Positions 1 to 13,600 of a DNA stretch of 64,000 nt are shown one piece after another. A program made the translations under genes and the position numbers. Source of the stretch: Ciona intestinalis (taxonomy: Eukaryota; Chordata; Ascidiacea; Phlebobranchia; Cionidae). Below the pieces are notes generated by a model, which had not been told where the DNA came from, made no database searches, and saw nothing but the letters and a program-made list of their open reading frames with translations. The DNA is taken from NCBI RefSeq assembly GCF_000224145.3, contig NC_020174.2, positions 5,161,117 to 5,225,116 on the forward strand. Reading direction: 5' to 3'. Positions within the stretch are counted from its first letter, which is position 1; each line of letters opens with the position of its first letter.

Positions 1-677
1 AAAGGATTTCACTATATGTTAGATAGCGGAAGCCGGGAAGTTGGTTCAGATAAAACGGCGTCAAACACGGAAAGCTGAGATTGGTTTAATAAAGCATTGC
101 ATTATGTTGGCTTCTCATATCAAAGTGCGGTTGCCGAGTCACCGCATAAGGTAGCAATATTACTGATAAGTAATGTTGTACATTGAAATTGGTGTTGGGT
201 GGCTTTTGATGGCTTTAACACAGCGGTATTATCCGTATTGACCACCAACCAAACCTATGTAATAAATATTTTTCTGTTGGGGCAATTATTTATCTGTAAT
301 AAGACGCGTCGCCCTTTGCTACGAAAGATCACCGGTTTGCCGGTTTTAAGTTATGAGGAAACGTGGCGAAACTGTAACTAAATTTGATTGAAGACGTTGT
401 TGTAATTTGCTTTTACAACACCCGGTCACCCATGACACGACAATGACTTTTGTCAGCGACCAATATACCTGCATTATAGTCGCGTTCTGCTTTCTAAACA
501 TGGGAGGTGTAGAATTACAGTAAGATTAATCCGACCACTACTTTGCAGATTTGTGTTTCGGGGTAAGGTTACAGCGGTCTTAAATAAGGCTTTGAAATTC
601 TGTACTATCGGAAAAGGGAGAGATTTTGACCGGAAAGACGCATCGCATTTCCCGTGGATTATTTTAATCGGGTCGGG
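1..677. other. 5' flank of angiopoietin-like gene, no gene seen
   Basis: No reading frame here resembles a known protein and none links by splice sites to the gene that follows. The 60-codon frame at 199-381 is within chance expectation. The stretch presumably holds the promoter and 5' UTR of the gene starting at 678, but I see no clear TATA box or other motif that I can defend. Confidence 0.5.
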
Positions 678-3600
678 ATGAGGTTTCTTATATTGTCGGT
701 GCTATGGGCGCTTACTACTGCGCAGAACATTAGCGATCCCGTCGAGGAACTTGTACCAATAATGCCCAAGTTAAAAGATGTAATGGATATGGAATTAGAC
801 GCCGAAGACTTGAATGAGGGGAATATAGGGTTGGACCGTGATACAAGCAACAAACGTGACGTAGAAGACAACCAAGTTTCTTTCAACGAGGACAGAATTC
901 TTAATCCGGATACGCAGGACGACGAAAGTAAATATCTAGGCGACTATTCTTGTCGTATACTCATAGTTTTGCTCTCAGTATAGGATGTTTATGTTTTGAA
1001 TTATTTAAAGGTTCCCGCCGTGGTCGATGCGCTTATACGTTCGTGGTGCCACAAACTGTTCCTACGAACAGCCATATATGCGTGAACGGGAATAACGAGA
1101 ACGAAGAAGACGGCATCACGTTGTTACAAATGTACAGACAAGGTAAAAATGATTTTTTTTATTTTATTTTACGTGGGTGAATTTCTGCACCACGATAAGC
1201 CATTGGTTCTGAATTGTTTAATGTAATGTTTTGTGTTTTAGTCATGAGCGCCAAGTTAACGGTGGAAGACACAAGGAACGCCATAATAGAAGAAAGGCAA
1301 CAATATCCATCAGCTAGGGAGGTGCAACGGATGCAGACGGACGTAATGCGTTTATGCAACTAGTAAATATGCAAAAGTAATATATGTTTCTTGTATATAG
1401 GTTGATATGCTGAAGCAGCAATCCCGCAACTCACAAGAAGGCATCTCCCAGCTTTACACACAACTAATGCATGAGATTATCAACAAACGTGACAACTCGC
1501 TGGAATTCGCACAACTAAAAAACAAACTGCTTAACCGGACAGTTTTGCACTACGAACTACAGGTAAGGTTTACCGCATTTTGATTGGCATTTTCGATGTT
1601 ACATTGAACGCTTATGGTAAGAGGCTACTTTGATAAAGATCTTAACTGGAAGGGAAAGTCACCTTTCGACCTGATACTATTATCGTATCTTGGTAGGTTT
1701 GGCTTCGTGACATCTACGGCCTTTTATCGAAATGTTTGACCTTCATACAATGCCTGGACTGTCCATCCTGACAATATCATGGCCCGGCTAGTCATTTAAA
1801 GCGAAGTTTTGAGCCTGTTTCCATACAGGACAAGCATAACCAATTGCTGGCGGAGCACACAGCGCTAAAGGGGGTGGTCAACCGTCAAAGTGAACAAATA
1901 GAAAGTTTAAGGCGAGCAATGGCGGAACTCGCGAACTCACGAACACCAGAGCGAACGGAAAACGTGCAGGTAACGCCATAAGTCAAATTATGTCGCTTAC
2001 TTTCCAGTATTTAACGTTGTATAGGCCACACAGCCCCATACGATACAAGACCCGATGCTCGTAGTAGAACGGAGACCAAACACGGCCGAAGCCAATAGTA
2101 GACCAAGTCGAAACCACATCCGTGGCCCGATTACAGTTCTACCAACCACACCGACCACAAGTGCGCCTTGGAGACCACCACCAGGTAAGCTGCTATTAAG
2201 CAACATTCTGCACAGGTTGTCTTGTGGCTTGTTTTGCTGTGAAACAATGTTTTTGCGACGGAAATACAGAACCTGTATTACAATCGGTCTTGTTTCGTAT
2301 AGGAAAAATTGTCGTTTCAACGAAAATCAACATTCCTGAGGGGAGTAATTGACGTGGCGATCTAACGCAACGCGACGTTGATGCATGAGCGTCGTTAGAA
2401 AGTTCCAAACGAGGCTTAAAATGACGGCGCTTTTAGTCAGGTATAACCTGACAGTGCGGTAGGACATCAAACGCACAACCACGCAAGTAGACGACATGGT
2501 ATGAGAAGAATATTTTGCTTGAGATTTGTCACTACAGAGCGCACAGACCGAACAGCTTTCATTCGATATTCGCAACACCTTTAACTGTGTGTCGGTTCGG
2601 CGTTCATATAAGAATAGATGCAGCGTTAAAACCATGGGATTTTCTTTACAAATTTGCGCTATAAGGTGTTGGTGGCGGGCAGCGGAGATTTAAGTGGGAA
2701 TTGTTTGTAAGTTTCAATTGAAACAACGATGCGTAGTTTGGTGCAAACTGTTGATCTGTTGTTTGTTTGTCGGATTATAAAACCCGGTGTTACAACACAT
2801 CGTGGGAAAGATTCAGCATCGTAAACTGTGTCGTTTTATATCTCGGACCATTCATCACAAGATAGGGCACGCTGCTGAAAAGTGACGACGAGCTTAAAAC
2901 AACAGCCGACAGATTAAAACGCTAATTCTTCGTATCTTCGGCCATAGCAAAATTCCATTGAAAAAGTGATGCCAAAAGCATGCGCGAGAAAACCATTGTG
3001 AGGGTTTGGATAGGTTGCAGATTATTACCTGGAAACACTATTGACGAATGGCCAGTTTGAGGCTTAAGGGTCCTTAAAGTGTCAGGAGCGTTCGGGTGCC
3101 ATCGAAAAGACACGTATAAGCACCGTTCCCGTCCCTTGCCTGGCATCTGAGTGTTTATTTAAGTGGCCAGAGCCGGGCGGGACGACGGTCAGTGGCGATA
3201 TACCAGATATAGGAACCGAACAATGCCCATATCTTCAATATCGAAAGGTTAAACTCATTCATAGGGCAACTTCGAACACTTGGTTTCCAATTTCCGAATC
3301 GAGTCGGGTTTGAGTGCGAAGATTTAGAGTTTGATAAAGCTTTGGGTTGGATATAAATAGGTGCGGGCCTTGCGTTTTCGATGGTAAGATACGTAAAGTG
3401 GATTAGAGAACTTTACAAACCAATTACGATTCAAAGTGTTTCTCCACAATCAACAACAACAAACGGTAAAACAGACTACACTATGTCGGAAGCGACATCG
3501 TTTTGTTCGTAGTCTAGACTGGTACAACATGTCGCTGTCCGGCCCAACACGAGCGGTCGTTTTAATGCTTGTAGGGGACAATAATTCTGCCCCTCAATTC

Positions 3601-6155
3601 GTGTTGATCTAGCATCGGGTTCCATGTACGCATGCGATTATAAGGTCAGGTTACTAAACAGCGCATTGTGCCCGAGAAAACTTATTAGTGACGACTCGGG
3701 CCACAGCGGAGATGGAAAACACGTTTTGGAAACATGTCGCTCAATTGTTGTAACATTTGTTTAGGTTTAATAACATTTTTTAATTATTTTTGGATGAGTT
3801 TAGACCCTGAGGTGACGAATTGTAAAATACAGCAACAAAAACGGGAACTGTGTACAACGGATAGCAGCAATAAACACACCTGCTCTCACATGTATAATTA
3901 ATATAATGCCCTGAAAATCCCAGGTTTTCTTGGTTTGCATCCAGAACTTGCACGTTTTAAAAGATGTGGAAATGGTTCAATTCTCGCGTTTTCTCATTCA
4001 TACATGCGACTGTTTTGCATTTTATTTAGATTTTATTTGCTTTATTTTATGTTTATGCTTTATTTTCAGGCCGATATAGAGATTGTACTGAAGTGCAACG
4101 AGCAGGGTACACGGAGAGCGGAGTTTACAACTTACGGATACCAACTGTGGCGAAACGAATAAAAGTTTGGTGCGATTTGAATCAAGTAAGTGATGTTTAA
4201 TGCTCACGTTTGACAGAGAAAGTGGTCGAAATGTAAGGGTTGGGGCTTGGTTAACACTTACATGCCTATGTACATGCTAGGTCGAATTAAAACTAAACTA
4301 CTAGATAATTTCGCCAACTTAAAATGCTGTACCACGCTTCAAATAAAGAACCGGAGTATTTATCTGTATCTCAACAACACTTCAGGAACTACGGATCAAA
4401 TTTACAAAACATTTAACAAAACTAATAGATTGTGTGACAAAGTACCTCAATTATCAAGTGCCTCTTATTTTTTTTCATAGTTACGTTGTTAATAGCATAT
4501 TCTGTAATGGCTGTTTACACATCAGTAAGCGACCACGCTAGCCACTCTTAAAACTCATTTTTCTTTGGTGTTGTGTAATGATCTAATAATGGCGAAAACT
4601 AGGGCATACTTACGCGCTGACGTAACGACTGCACTAATTATAATGTTATTTCGCCTATTCAAAAAATCCGCGAAAATCCGCGCCTGTGGTTAGCAAGTGT
4701 AAACAGGGGCAAGAAAATCTTATCTTGGATCTGGGTAATGCTTGCTAAGCTAAAAATCTAAAGACGAGACTTGAAAGAGATCCCGCAATTACTGAATTCG
4801 AACGTATATAGTGAGAACATAGGGGTGCATGTAAAATTAACCTATAAATGTTAGGGTGATGGCATCATAGTTGCTATTTTTCTCTGCAATGTCATGCATA
4901 CGTTTATATCATAAAAGCGTATCGTGACGTCACACTAGGCTCTGTGTCCTCACTTAGACCCTCGGAAACCATCAGATACGTTTGTAGTTTATGTTCGGTC
5001 ATGCGCGTGTTTCCGAAAATAATGCGCATGATAGGGTGACGTATTTACTTAGTGACGTAATTAAGGGTATTGTGATGTAGGACCCAGGAGGATGGATTAC
5101 AATACAAAGAAGAAGCGAAGGAAGAGTCAACTTTTATCGAGATATGGCGAGTTATAAACGAGGCTTTGGGAAATTAAGGGGCGACTTTTGGCTTGGTGAG
5201 TGCGGGTGTAATTAAAAACAATAAAACTTAATAATCGTCATTCGGACTGCGCGACTGCGCGACTGCGTGGCTTTCCAATGCATATTGTGATCATTGTGTA
5301 ATGATTATTGTCAAACAAAAAATGTAAAAAGTTTGTTTGTAAAAGACTAAAATAATTTTTTTTTTTAGGTTTGGAAAACATTCACAAGTTAACCAGCCAA
5401 CCGACCGTTAACTTCAAACTACATATTGACTTGGAGGATTGGGGGGGTAAGAAGACGTTCGTTGAATATAGAAGCTTTAGAGTGGATTCGGAGGAAACAG
5501 GATACCGACTTCGTATCGCACATTACAGGTGGGTGATGTAATATGTTTAGTTGTTGATTATATAGTTTGCGGTAAAATTAAGCGGTTTTCGTGGTTAAAG
5601 TTTTTTAAATTGCTGTTGAAGTTTGCGAACTTGGTTCACTCTGCCTTTAAAATATTTAAAACGTTTCCAGTTTCGTTCCGAGAAACGATCTTTTTTAAAC
5701 GCAACTAGTTTCGGAAACGAACTTTTGTTCAGAGGTTAAAGGAAGTTATTTAGAATGTTCTGTTTGTTTTGCAGTGGAAATGCCGGCGACTCCTTGACAT
5801 GGCACAACAACATGAGATTCACAACGTTTGATGCAGACAACGATCCATTCCCGAGGAACTGCGCTGATTTTCAACGCGGCGGGTGGTGGTACAATATGTG
5901 CGCGCATTCAAATCTTAATGGGGTGTACTACAAGTGAGTGGCGCGACATTTCTGTACCAAGCCTCGTTTTAAAGTTTCTAAACCTTGCGATAAAATAGAA
6001 CGAGTACTCGGCCTCGGTTGCTAATTAACGAATTTGTTTTATGAAGGGGCGGACATTACAGGAGTCAGTACCAGGACGGTATATACTGGTCTGAATGGAG
6101 AGGTGGGTCATATTCGCTTAAGGAAGTTTCTATGAAGATAAGACCGATCGAGTGA
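678..6155 (+). CDS. ANGPT: Angiopoietin-like secreted ligand (coiled coil plus fibrinogen C-terminal domain)
   Basis: Eleven exons in consistent phase: 678-927, 1011-1142, 1242-1342, 1401-1562, 1829-1969, 2025-2184, 4070-4185, 5081-5195, 5369-5528, 5775-5933, 6047-6155 (stop), about 530 residues; vertebrate angiopoietins are near 500. The start is the ATG at 678, opening the signal peptide [16 protein letters not shown]. Exon 2 encodes [11 protein letters not shown], matching the angiopoietin hallmark QCAYTFILP. Exons 3-5 are hydrophilic helical, coiled-coil-like ([14 protein letters not shown]); exon 6 is a Pro/Thr-rich hinge. Exons 7-11 form the fibrinogen domain: [45 protein letters not shown] and a terminal [13 protein letters not shown]. 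Paired Cys for two disulfides remain, but the extra CxCxC cysteines of vertebrate angiopoietins are absent. Family role: extracellular ligand of Tie receptor kinases; the receptor here is unknown. The exon 1/2 junction is least certain: phase favours 927/1011, while a better pyrimidine tract precedes 979. A generic fibrinogen-related protein is the alternative, made unlikely by CAYTF. Confidence 0.85.
2185..4069 (+). other. Large intron of angiopoietin-like gene
   Basis: This 1.9-kb intron separates the Pro/Thr hinge exon (ends CCAG, GTAAGC donor) from the first fibrinogen-domain exon (TATTTTCAG acceptor). Open frames at 2327-2635 and 2922-3146 on the minus strand show no recognisable motif. 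I see no repeat of the family that is common on the right of the window. Confidence 0.6.
4920..5060. promoter_or_regulatory. Cluster of CRE-like TGACGT motifs in an intron
   Basis: A perfect TGACGTCA lies at 4925-4932, followed by GGTGACGTATT and AGTGACGTAATT near 5036-5058, all within 140 bases of the intron before exon 8 of the angiopoietin-like gene. CREB/ATF and AP-1 type factors bind such motifs. Clustering is seen; any enhancer function is inferred. Confidence 0.3.
5246..5272. repeat. Short tandem repeat, CGACTG unit
   Basis: GACTGCGC recurs directly as three near-identical 9-base units (ACTGCGCG, ACTGCGCG, ACTGCGTG) in the intron between angiopoietin-like exons 8 and 9. It is too short to interpret further. 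Confidence 0.5.
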
Positions 6156-7680
6156 TCCAATTGGCTGGAATTGGTCCAAGCGGGAATGGACGCACAGGCA
6201 GCGCCGGGACGATTTGCACTTTTGACGTCACAATTGCACTTGTCGACGTCACTTTAGACACGATTATTTCGTTGAGAATTTGAATTTAAAATATACATAA
6301 TCAGCACATTATGTTTGCATAATACTTGTACCAAAGGGAAACCGATATATAATTTAAACCGGTATATAATCACGAAGTTTTAGCCATGTCCGTAATATCG
6401 ACGCTTAAGTGACAGATAAAAATGGCTTAAAGTTAAAAAATCATCGTGATTGGATCTAAACTGTCGGTTTGAACGATTTAAATTGACATTATTCGCCAGC
6501 CAGTTTCACGATTTCGTCGCGCGGTAAGTGGCTTGGGTTCCTATGTGTTCGTAACTTGTACGGATTAAGTGTTTGAACAACAACAACAACCACAGGGACT
6601 TTACTGCGTTAATCTAAATCTGGAAACCAGCGCGTTTAATAATGATCCGACTTATCGTATTTGCAATACACATATTGCCAAAAACCCGGTACTTTGATTG
6701 ACGGGTGTAAAAAAAGTAAAACTATGATTTTTCAACGTCATTTTCGCTGTAGTGATCTACAATTATACTTTCATCAATTTCGTGCATTGTTTTTATGGTT
6801 TGCGTTCTCTGTTTATCCGATGTTGCCATTTTCACGTGTGTTCTATTTGTTCAGTGTACAATACACCATGCTATTTGCACAAAAGATAAAGTGATATCTT
6901 GGAATTAGCTGCGACTAAAGACCATGCGACCAGGGGTCATGGGAAATGTTATTAGAGCAAAGGGCGTGATGCGGGAAAACGAATCGACTTCCTCAATGCA
7001 AAAATGCGGTTCAAGAAACTATAAAGCTTACGTTATAATAATGTGTATGACGTAATAATTACGACCGGTGCACGGTTCAAGGTTGGGTAACCAAGTGAAA
7101 AAAGAACAAAATAATCGTCATGTGATTTAAAATTAGTTCGTTACAAATACGACACAGCATATGGCAGGTTACCGGACCGAGGAAGCGTTTTTGTAAAAAT
7201 TTGGCGAAAATCTGCTAAACCTGCACATTGTATAATAACTGTGTTTTTATGAAGTTTGACTGTGACAAATGGGGTGTTAGCTTAGTATCGACTTGTGGTT
7301 CTTGGGTGGCAGCTTAAAAGGAAGATTATTCGCGGTTGCGTCCGCGAAATTGGGTATTTGAATAATGGGTTTGAAACTTTTGTTCCTAACTGGTGTTGAA
7401 TTGAGATAATATTAACTAATACTTGGTGTCGTTGTGTTATTATGTTAAATTATAAACAGTAACATGAATTTAAGGTGCATGGATATCATTTTTAAGTTAC
7501 ACCTATGCCAATATTACCAGCGTTAAGCCTGTTTAGTGTTTATGTGATAAAAGTCTTGCCCACAGCTGCACGAAAACACATTAAGTAACAATAAACACCT
7601 GCTGAATCAGACCAGTCGTAAAAATTGGGACCGAAGCCAATATTCGCAGCTGCTATTATCTATTTAACCCAATAACTCAC
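6156..7680. other. Convergent 3' interval between ANGPT-like and RALGPS genes
   Basis: The two genes point toward each other here. No canonical AATAAA is obvious just after the 6155 stop. I looked on the minus strand for the missing carboxy half of the RALGPS RasGEF domain (the segment following FLG) and found no matching exon. The frame at 6661-6894 is AT-rich and unrecognised. A TGACGTCA occurs near 6224. Confidence 0.45.
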
Positions 7681-10600
7681 CGAGGAAAGGTATACATGGT
7701 AGTTTGATTGCACCAATATGCGACCGTAGCATCCATCGGTTGTCGTCTTCTTTAACCAACGCAAGTAAGCGATCAAATGTCGCTTTTTGATGTCGATTCA
7801 CAAGCTAAGATGGAATGATAAGGGTTAAAACGGCGGACGAAACAGCGAGATTTAAGATTAGAAAATGAAACTATTCCCAGAAGATCGTTTTCACACTAAA
7901 CAATAAGTGTTTACGATGTTTATAATAAATTAATAACTGCCCCCTGTATGCCACTTGGTGTATTTAAAAAATATATTAACTGTAGCTTTTGTATACGACG
8001 CTGTATAATCTTATTAATTAAAGGCACAGTTAACGTTATTCAAAATATGACAAATCCAAGCGTAGGATTCGTGTAAAATGGTTCATTTCACATTGTAACT
8101 GTTTCAGTGAAAACAACGACCGTCCTTTCCATCGATCGGTAATTAAATTTCCGACCACATAATATCATTGTCTTTCCTACCACCCGTTGTTTGGATGACA
8201 ATACTATGTTTGTGGGCAGTTGGTGCTAATCCTTTAACGGCGAATTAATCCCTATGGTGAAAAGCAAGAGCGAGCGTGTCGTAAACTATCACGAATGATT
8301 TATAGTGAATGCACCAATGCACATTTTGGCATGTTGTAACGGTTACAAACCTTGGGATGGGAAAAAGTTTTGGTCTGCATTCGTTAGGGAAAAGTTTTGG
8401 ACAAAATAAATTGGGGAAAGTTTTGGATTTTATTCGTTAGTGATATTAATCGTTACCACTCCGAAACCATATGTTTGTCGTCTACTCGTATTATTTTTCT
8501 AAAAGTCTAGACTTACCGCCCAAGTTTTGGTGAGTCGAAATATGGAAGAACTGCTGAGCGATTGAACGACCGCCATCAAACTGTGCAGGTTGTTTAAATC
8601 AACAAGTTTCTGTAAAAAACATGCATTATAAGCGGTATGTTCGACTTTATAAGTAGAATTTATCAAAAGTGTTAAAAGCATAGCAAAATACTGTTCTTTT
8701 TTGTGATAAAACGTTGGAAAACTTACCTTCGCTATTTTAATAAAGTGAATAAGAACTTCTGCTCGAATTTTGAGCGTGCTTGCATTCAAGATTTCCCGAA
8801 TCACCCAGAAACTCGTCTGTAATGTAGAACGATAGATTTTGCATTACTAACATAAGGTAAGATTCGCATATTATACTGTTAGGCAATGGTCATTAAAAAC
8901 AAACATTTTATATATATTATTTTCACTAATATTTTATAAAACAAAAGCCAGGAACGCAGGTTGGAAGTAGTTATGTTGCTATCACGGCCATCCGGATAGC
9001 TTCTATATTGTGTATACAAATTCTGAATATCTTTTAAATATAGTGCGTTTCTCACTGCAGAGCACGAGTTTAAATTTATAACTCACGTGGTTGAAACGTT
9101 GCGTCATACCGACCACGTTCGGTGAAAGTTTAGACTTTTCTTTCTTCGTCCAACCGCAGCTTGTAAGCTCGTCCGGTCGGATGGCACAGAAGATGGGAAA
9201 GTCGAGAAGGGTTAGCTGTTTCTGTGGAATATGTCGGCGGTTATCAGTAAATGTGTATTATGAGATTTTCACAGTAAATATAGGTGGGTGAGATTGTTTA
9301 TGCATTTTTTTTCTTTTATCGTTTAATTTGGTGGAAAAATAAACAATAGTACAGAATTATATTCCATACCTGTATCTTCATGATTTTAAAGCATTGTTAA
9401 ATATTAAAAACACGAAACATGGGGCATTTTATGCTAACTATTTCCAACCCCACCCCACAGTACATATAAACGCATGACATGAATGCATTGAATAAATGTA
9501 TGTTGTACTTACTGCGAATTCCTCGGGTGCTACTTTAAGAACATCAAACACAACGGCATCGAAGCTCTTCATGCGTGGAACTCGACCGTCTGTCTCGCAT
9601 TCCTAAGTTATGTTGGGCAATTGTTAATGTGTTGAAGAAAAAAGATTAAAAATCTGTCAGTCAAGTACTACGGAATACGATGCAAATCAAGTTGAACGAA
9701 TTGTATTCTGTAAGATATATTTCGCCTGCAATGTCGTCATCAGTCTCTTATTTAAATATAATCTTTCTAATTGAACAAATGGATCAGGCGATTAGGGTCA
9801 GATATGCAGAATTTATCACAGTTACAACATGTCAGTCTGCTCCATTGGAAGCAAAAATGGAAATCGCTTGCGTAAAATGATAAAACACAAAACACTCAAA
9901 CATGAAATCGCTTGCGTAAAATAATAAAACACAATAGTGCCACCTAGCATACTGCTGTGTATAAAACGTCACGCCTAGGTGGCGCTATTGAGTAACCGTA
10001 TTTGCTTGCATTCTGTTACCTCTGCTAACAGGCATAATGTGATGTAAACAATCTTTTAACAGCTAATCTGATATAAAAACGTAGTGTATTTCCGTTTCAG
10101 AAATATTTTCGGAAAATACACGTTTTTATACCAGATAAGTCGTTATTTATACCATGATAAGAATAATCATATTTACTTACATCTTCACCAGAGCTGTCAT
10201 CATGATAATGTCCTTCATATTGTAAGTTCGTCATCATTTCAGGATTATCGATCACTGGCTTCCAGTTCTTGTTGCGAGCAGCTGTCTGGTTCTATGGAGT
10301 TAAAAAAAATATATATTTTTTTTTAAATATATGGTAGGTAGGGGTTTTCCCATCCCATTTGGTAGTAAATAAAGAACATTAAAAAATTACACCTATCTCT
10401 GCCTCTCCTACATTTAAAAAACTTTGGCCCTTGTGCTTCTGGATGTCATATAACATGGGTTTAAAATAACGCAAGAAGTAATGTACAGTACAGTGAACAT
10501 AGCATCATTTCTAACATACACAACTTATCTTACTTGCTAATAACAACTAATTGACTACATAAGGTGAAAAAACAACTTTCAAGATTAAGATAAATTCACC

Positions 10601-13600
10601 GTCCAACCACAGCGTTAAAGATTTCAGCACCACTGAATATTTAGAAACCTCAACTTAACCTTTTCAGTCTTGCGTACAATTTTACACCAGCAAACATAGA
10701 TAAGCATTTCAGTATTACTAAATTAATTCTTTAGACCTTCACATTTTTCATGAAGCATAATTTTTCAATGTAAATATTTCTTAAAATATGACACTTTTGG
10801 TACAATTACGAGTGCCTTTTCTGGTATATGTCTTTAGGTTATTAGAATTTGATAATAGGGTCTAATACACAAATAGTATGTTCAGAATACATAGACTAAG
10901 TTTGTTTTAACAGAGGATTGGTTGTTATAAGTTTACCTGGTAAGATTTTTTTCTTTTATGGCGAGTAGATGGCGTTAAACTTGCGTCAGAATGATCTAAA
11001 AAGTTTTAAACATTTAATTGAGTTGTGCATTTAAATTCAACTCTTTCAAGAAATTTACAGTTACAAAATGAAAGTACTTGCAAAGGTTAACATTAATTGA
11101 TTGCATAAATTTAAACAATGGTATAAAAAAAAACAAGCCGAAGTATAAAACATCTAAAAGTGTTTGCATTTTTAATAAATATTTTTGAAGTTCCTTTACC
11201 ATTTCTACTTAATGCATCAGATTGAAAATGTCAACAATGAAATCAACTTACGTCTGGAAGTACTTGGAGACTTAGGAGGCAAGTGCGGAACAACTTCCTT
11301 ATTTTCACTTGTCTTTGGTGTTTGATTGAGACCAAGCTCCCTACATACATTCACATGTAAGGAATGTGAAACATGGTTGCTAACTTCAATGTCTGTTTGT
11401 TTGCCAGCATCGCTGCTGTTTGCCCATATCAGACTTAGTTTGCAGAGATGAAAACAGTGACTACAGACTGGGCATTACTTCATAAAATCATATGTGCTAT
11501 ATTTATTTATTGTTTTTGATTATTATTAGAAAATTTACAGCTGTGACCTCACACAATGTGATTTAATTTCATAAAAGTGGTAGTCAAGTGAAGTTATTAC
11601 ATGATAACTTGAATAAAACAACATGTGGCGTTGTTATTGTTGGTTTAATGGCGACTCACCTATAAGAGCTCTGGGTTCTTGAAGATATTGTTGGACTTTT
11701 TCGAAGTAAACTTGGGCTTTTCGATAAAAGTGATTTTGTTCGACGAATTGCAATTGTTGTATCGTTGCTACTTGAAAGCGATTCTAAAACCAATGAAATA
11801 TTAAGTTTCTTGAATCAGTAGCAACCACACAGTATTTATATATATTGTTGCTGGCTATCTACCACTATTTTCCTATACTATTGTGTGATAGTGCTAGATT
11901 AACATTTGCTTATGTGATCTCCTGAGATTTAAGCAGTGGGCAAAATCCAATTATAGTATGAATCTCACCTATAAGGTAGGCTAGAGTTAATGTTATACTA
12001 AGTGAGACTCTGTGGTACATACAATTTAAGGAATATAGAAAATATGGGTCATAGTGAACTATACCATTATAAGATAACCTAAAACCTCGTGAACTGTGTC
12101 ATTACACAATAACCTTAATATAGATTTCTTGCGCACAAATTAAAGCAACCACACAGAGATCATAAATTATTCAACGCAGAAAACTTCTTACCAGTTACAA
12201 CGTCCAGTCGAGGCCGTGGGGATGTAAGATTAATGAAATTTGGGGATGTAGAAGCTTTCCCAAACCTTTGTATTGAAGCACTTGACTACAAATGTACAGA
12301 ATAGATATAATATATGAGAAGATCCAATAACATTTAACCGGGTATGTCATGGTTACATTAGGCTATTACAAATAAAGGGTAATTTTACATTTAACCGATG
12401 TCTATTTTAATAGTAATACAAAATATATACTCAAATACCAATATAGACTACAATATTTGGTTAACTCATATGCATTTCGATTTTGCAGTATTGCTTTTAC
12501 AGCATTATATACATAAAAACCACATACCGAGTCACTTGATAACCTTTGATGTCTTGGTTTGAACTGTGAGGATGGAGTGCTTCTTGATGGAGAGCAATCT
12601 CGGGGGAGAGACTTTGATTTATTGGGCAAAACTTTCTCGGTCCTTGTAGATAAAGAGTTTTTCTCTGGCGGCAAGTTCACTACTGCAGTGCTGTGGCTAA
12701 ATGATAAATCCCCATTTTGTTGCGATTCCAATTTAGTTTGATTTGTGAAAGCGTTCGATATTTGGTTAGACTTATCCGATAGAGGTGTCTCAATGTTATC
12801 CAGAGACTCTTTGGTTGGAGATTTTACGAAAACCTTGATTGGTGAGACCACTGTAGCGTTTGGTCCAAGTGTTGTATTGCTTTGTAAAACTTTATTCTGA
12901 AGTGCCCGATTGTTGAAGTTGCTCTGTGGGCTACTGCGGTGTGACCGAGTCCCGTTCTGATGAACGTGGGCAGATAGTGCGCTTAGTTTGGACGCAGTTC
13001 GTCGAAGATCTGCAACGTTGATGGTACCGTCACTGCAACGACGACCACGAAATGGTTTATGAGGAGAAGATTTGAAATCTGCAGTTGGAAAGAATGCGTC
13101 CGCTGAAACCTACAAAGTAAAGAATAACAATAAATAATGAATCAATTAAAAATGATCTTGTTATTTATTTGGTAAATAACTTTTACAAAAAAATCTTTAA
13201 TGGTGGTGTTTAACAGATCAAAACAATGTTTATAAATTTATCGCAGGTATAAAAGAACTTCGAATGGAACTGTCAACTAACTTCCATACTTACGGCATCT
13301 GAATTATGAATTTTAGAATCAAAAGAATCAAAACTTAATTCATTATCTGACACATTGCTGCTTTGGTTAAAACTAGGGGGAAAGTCAGGATTTGCGGAAG
13401 AAACAAACGAATCTTCAAAGTTGTCTGTATCGCTGCAGTTTTGCAAACAAGGGCTGGAAAATGCAGGTCGCGGAAGAAATGTTGTTGGTAGGGGTAGTGG
13501 GGTGCAATTTTCCTCTGAAGAACTTATAACTATGGTTGGAAAATCTAAATCCCCAACAAACGTTTCTGATTTCAAATTTCCTGGGCCAACATTTTCTTAG

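Noticed and set aside
11660..11783. Alternative frame of this RALGPS exon reading [20 protein letters not shown]
   Set aside because: It looked protein-like, but phase from the preceding exon requires the Ser-rich reading [18 protein letters not shown], which also keeps every downstream junction in frame.
12402..12527. Extension of the RALGPS exon beyond 12528
   Set aside because: The frame stays open, but a clean GTATGT donor follows GACTCG at 12528 and the next exon at 12285 continues in the same phase.
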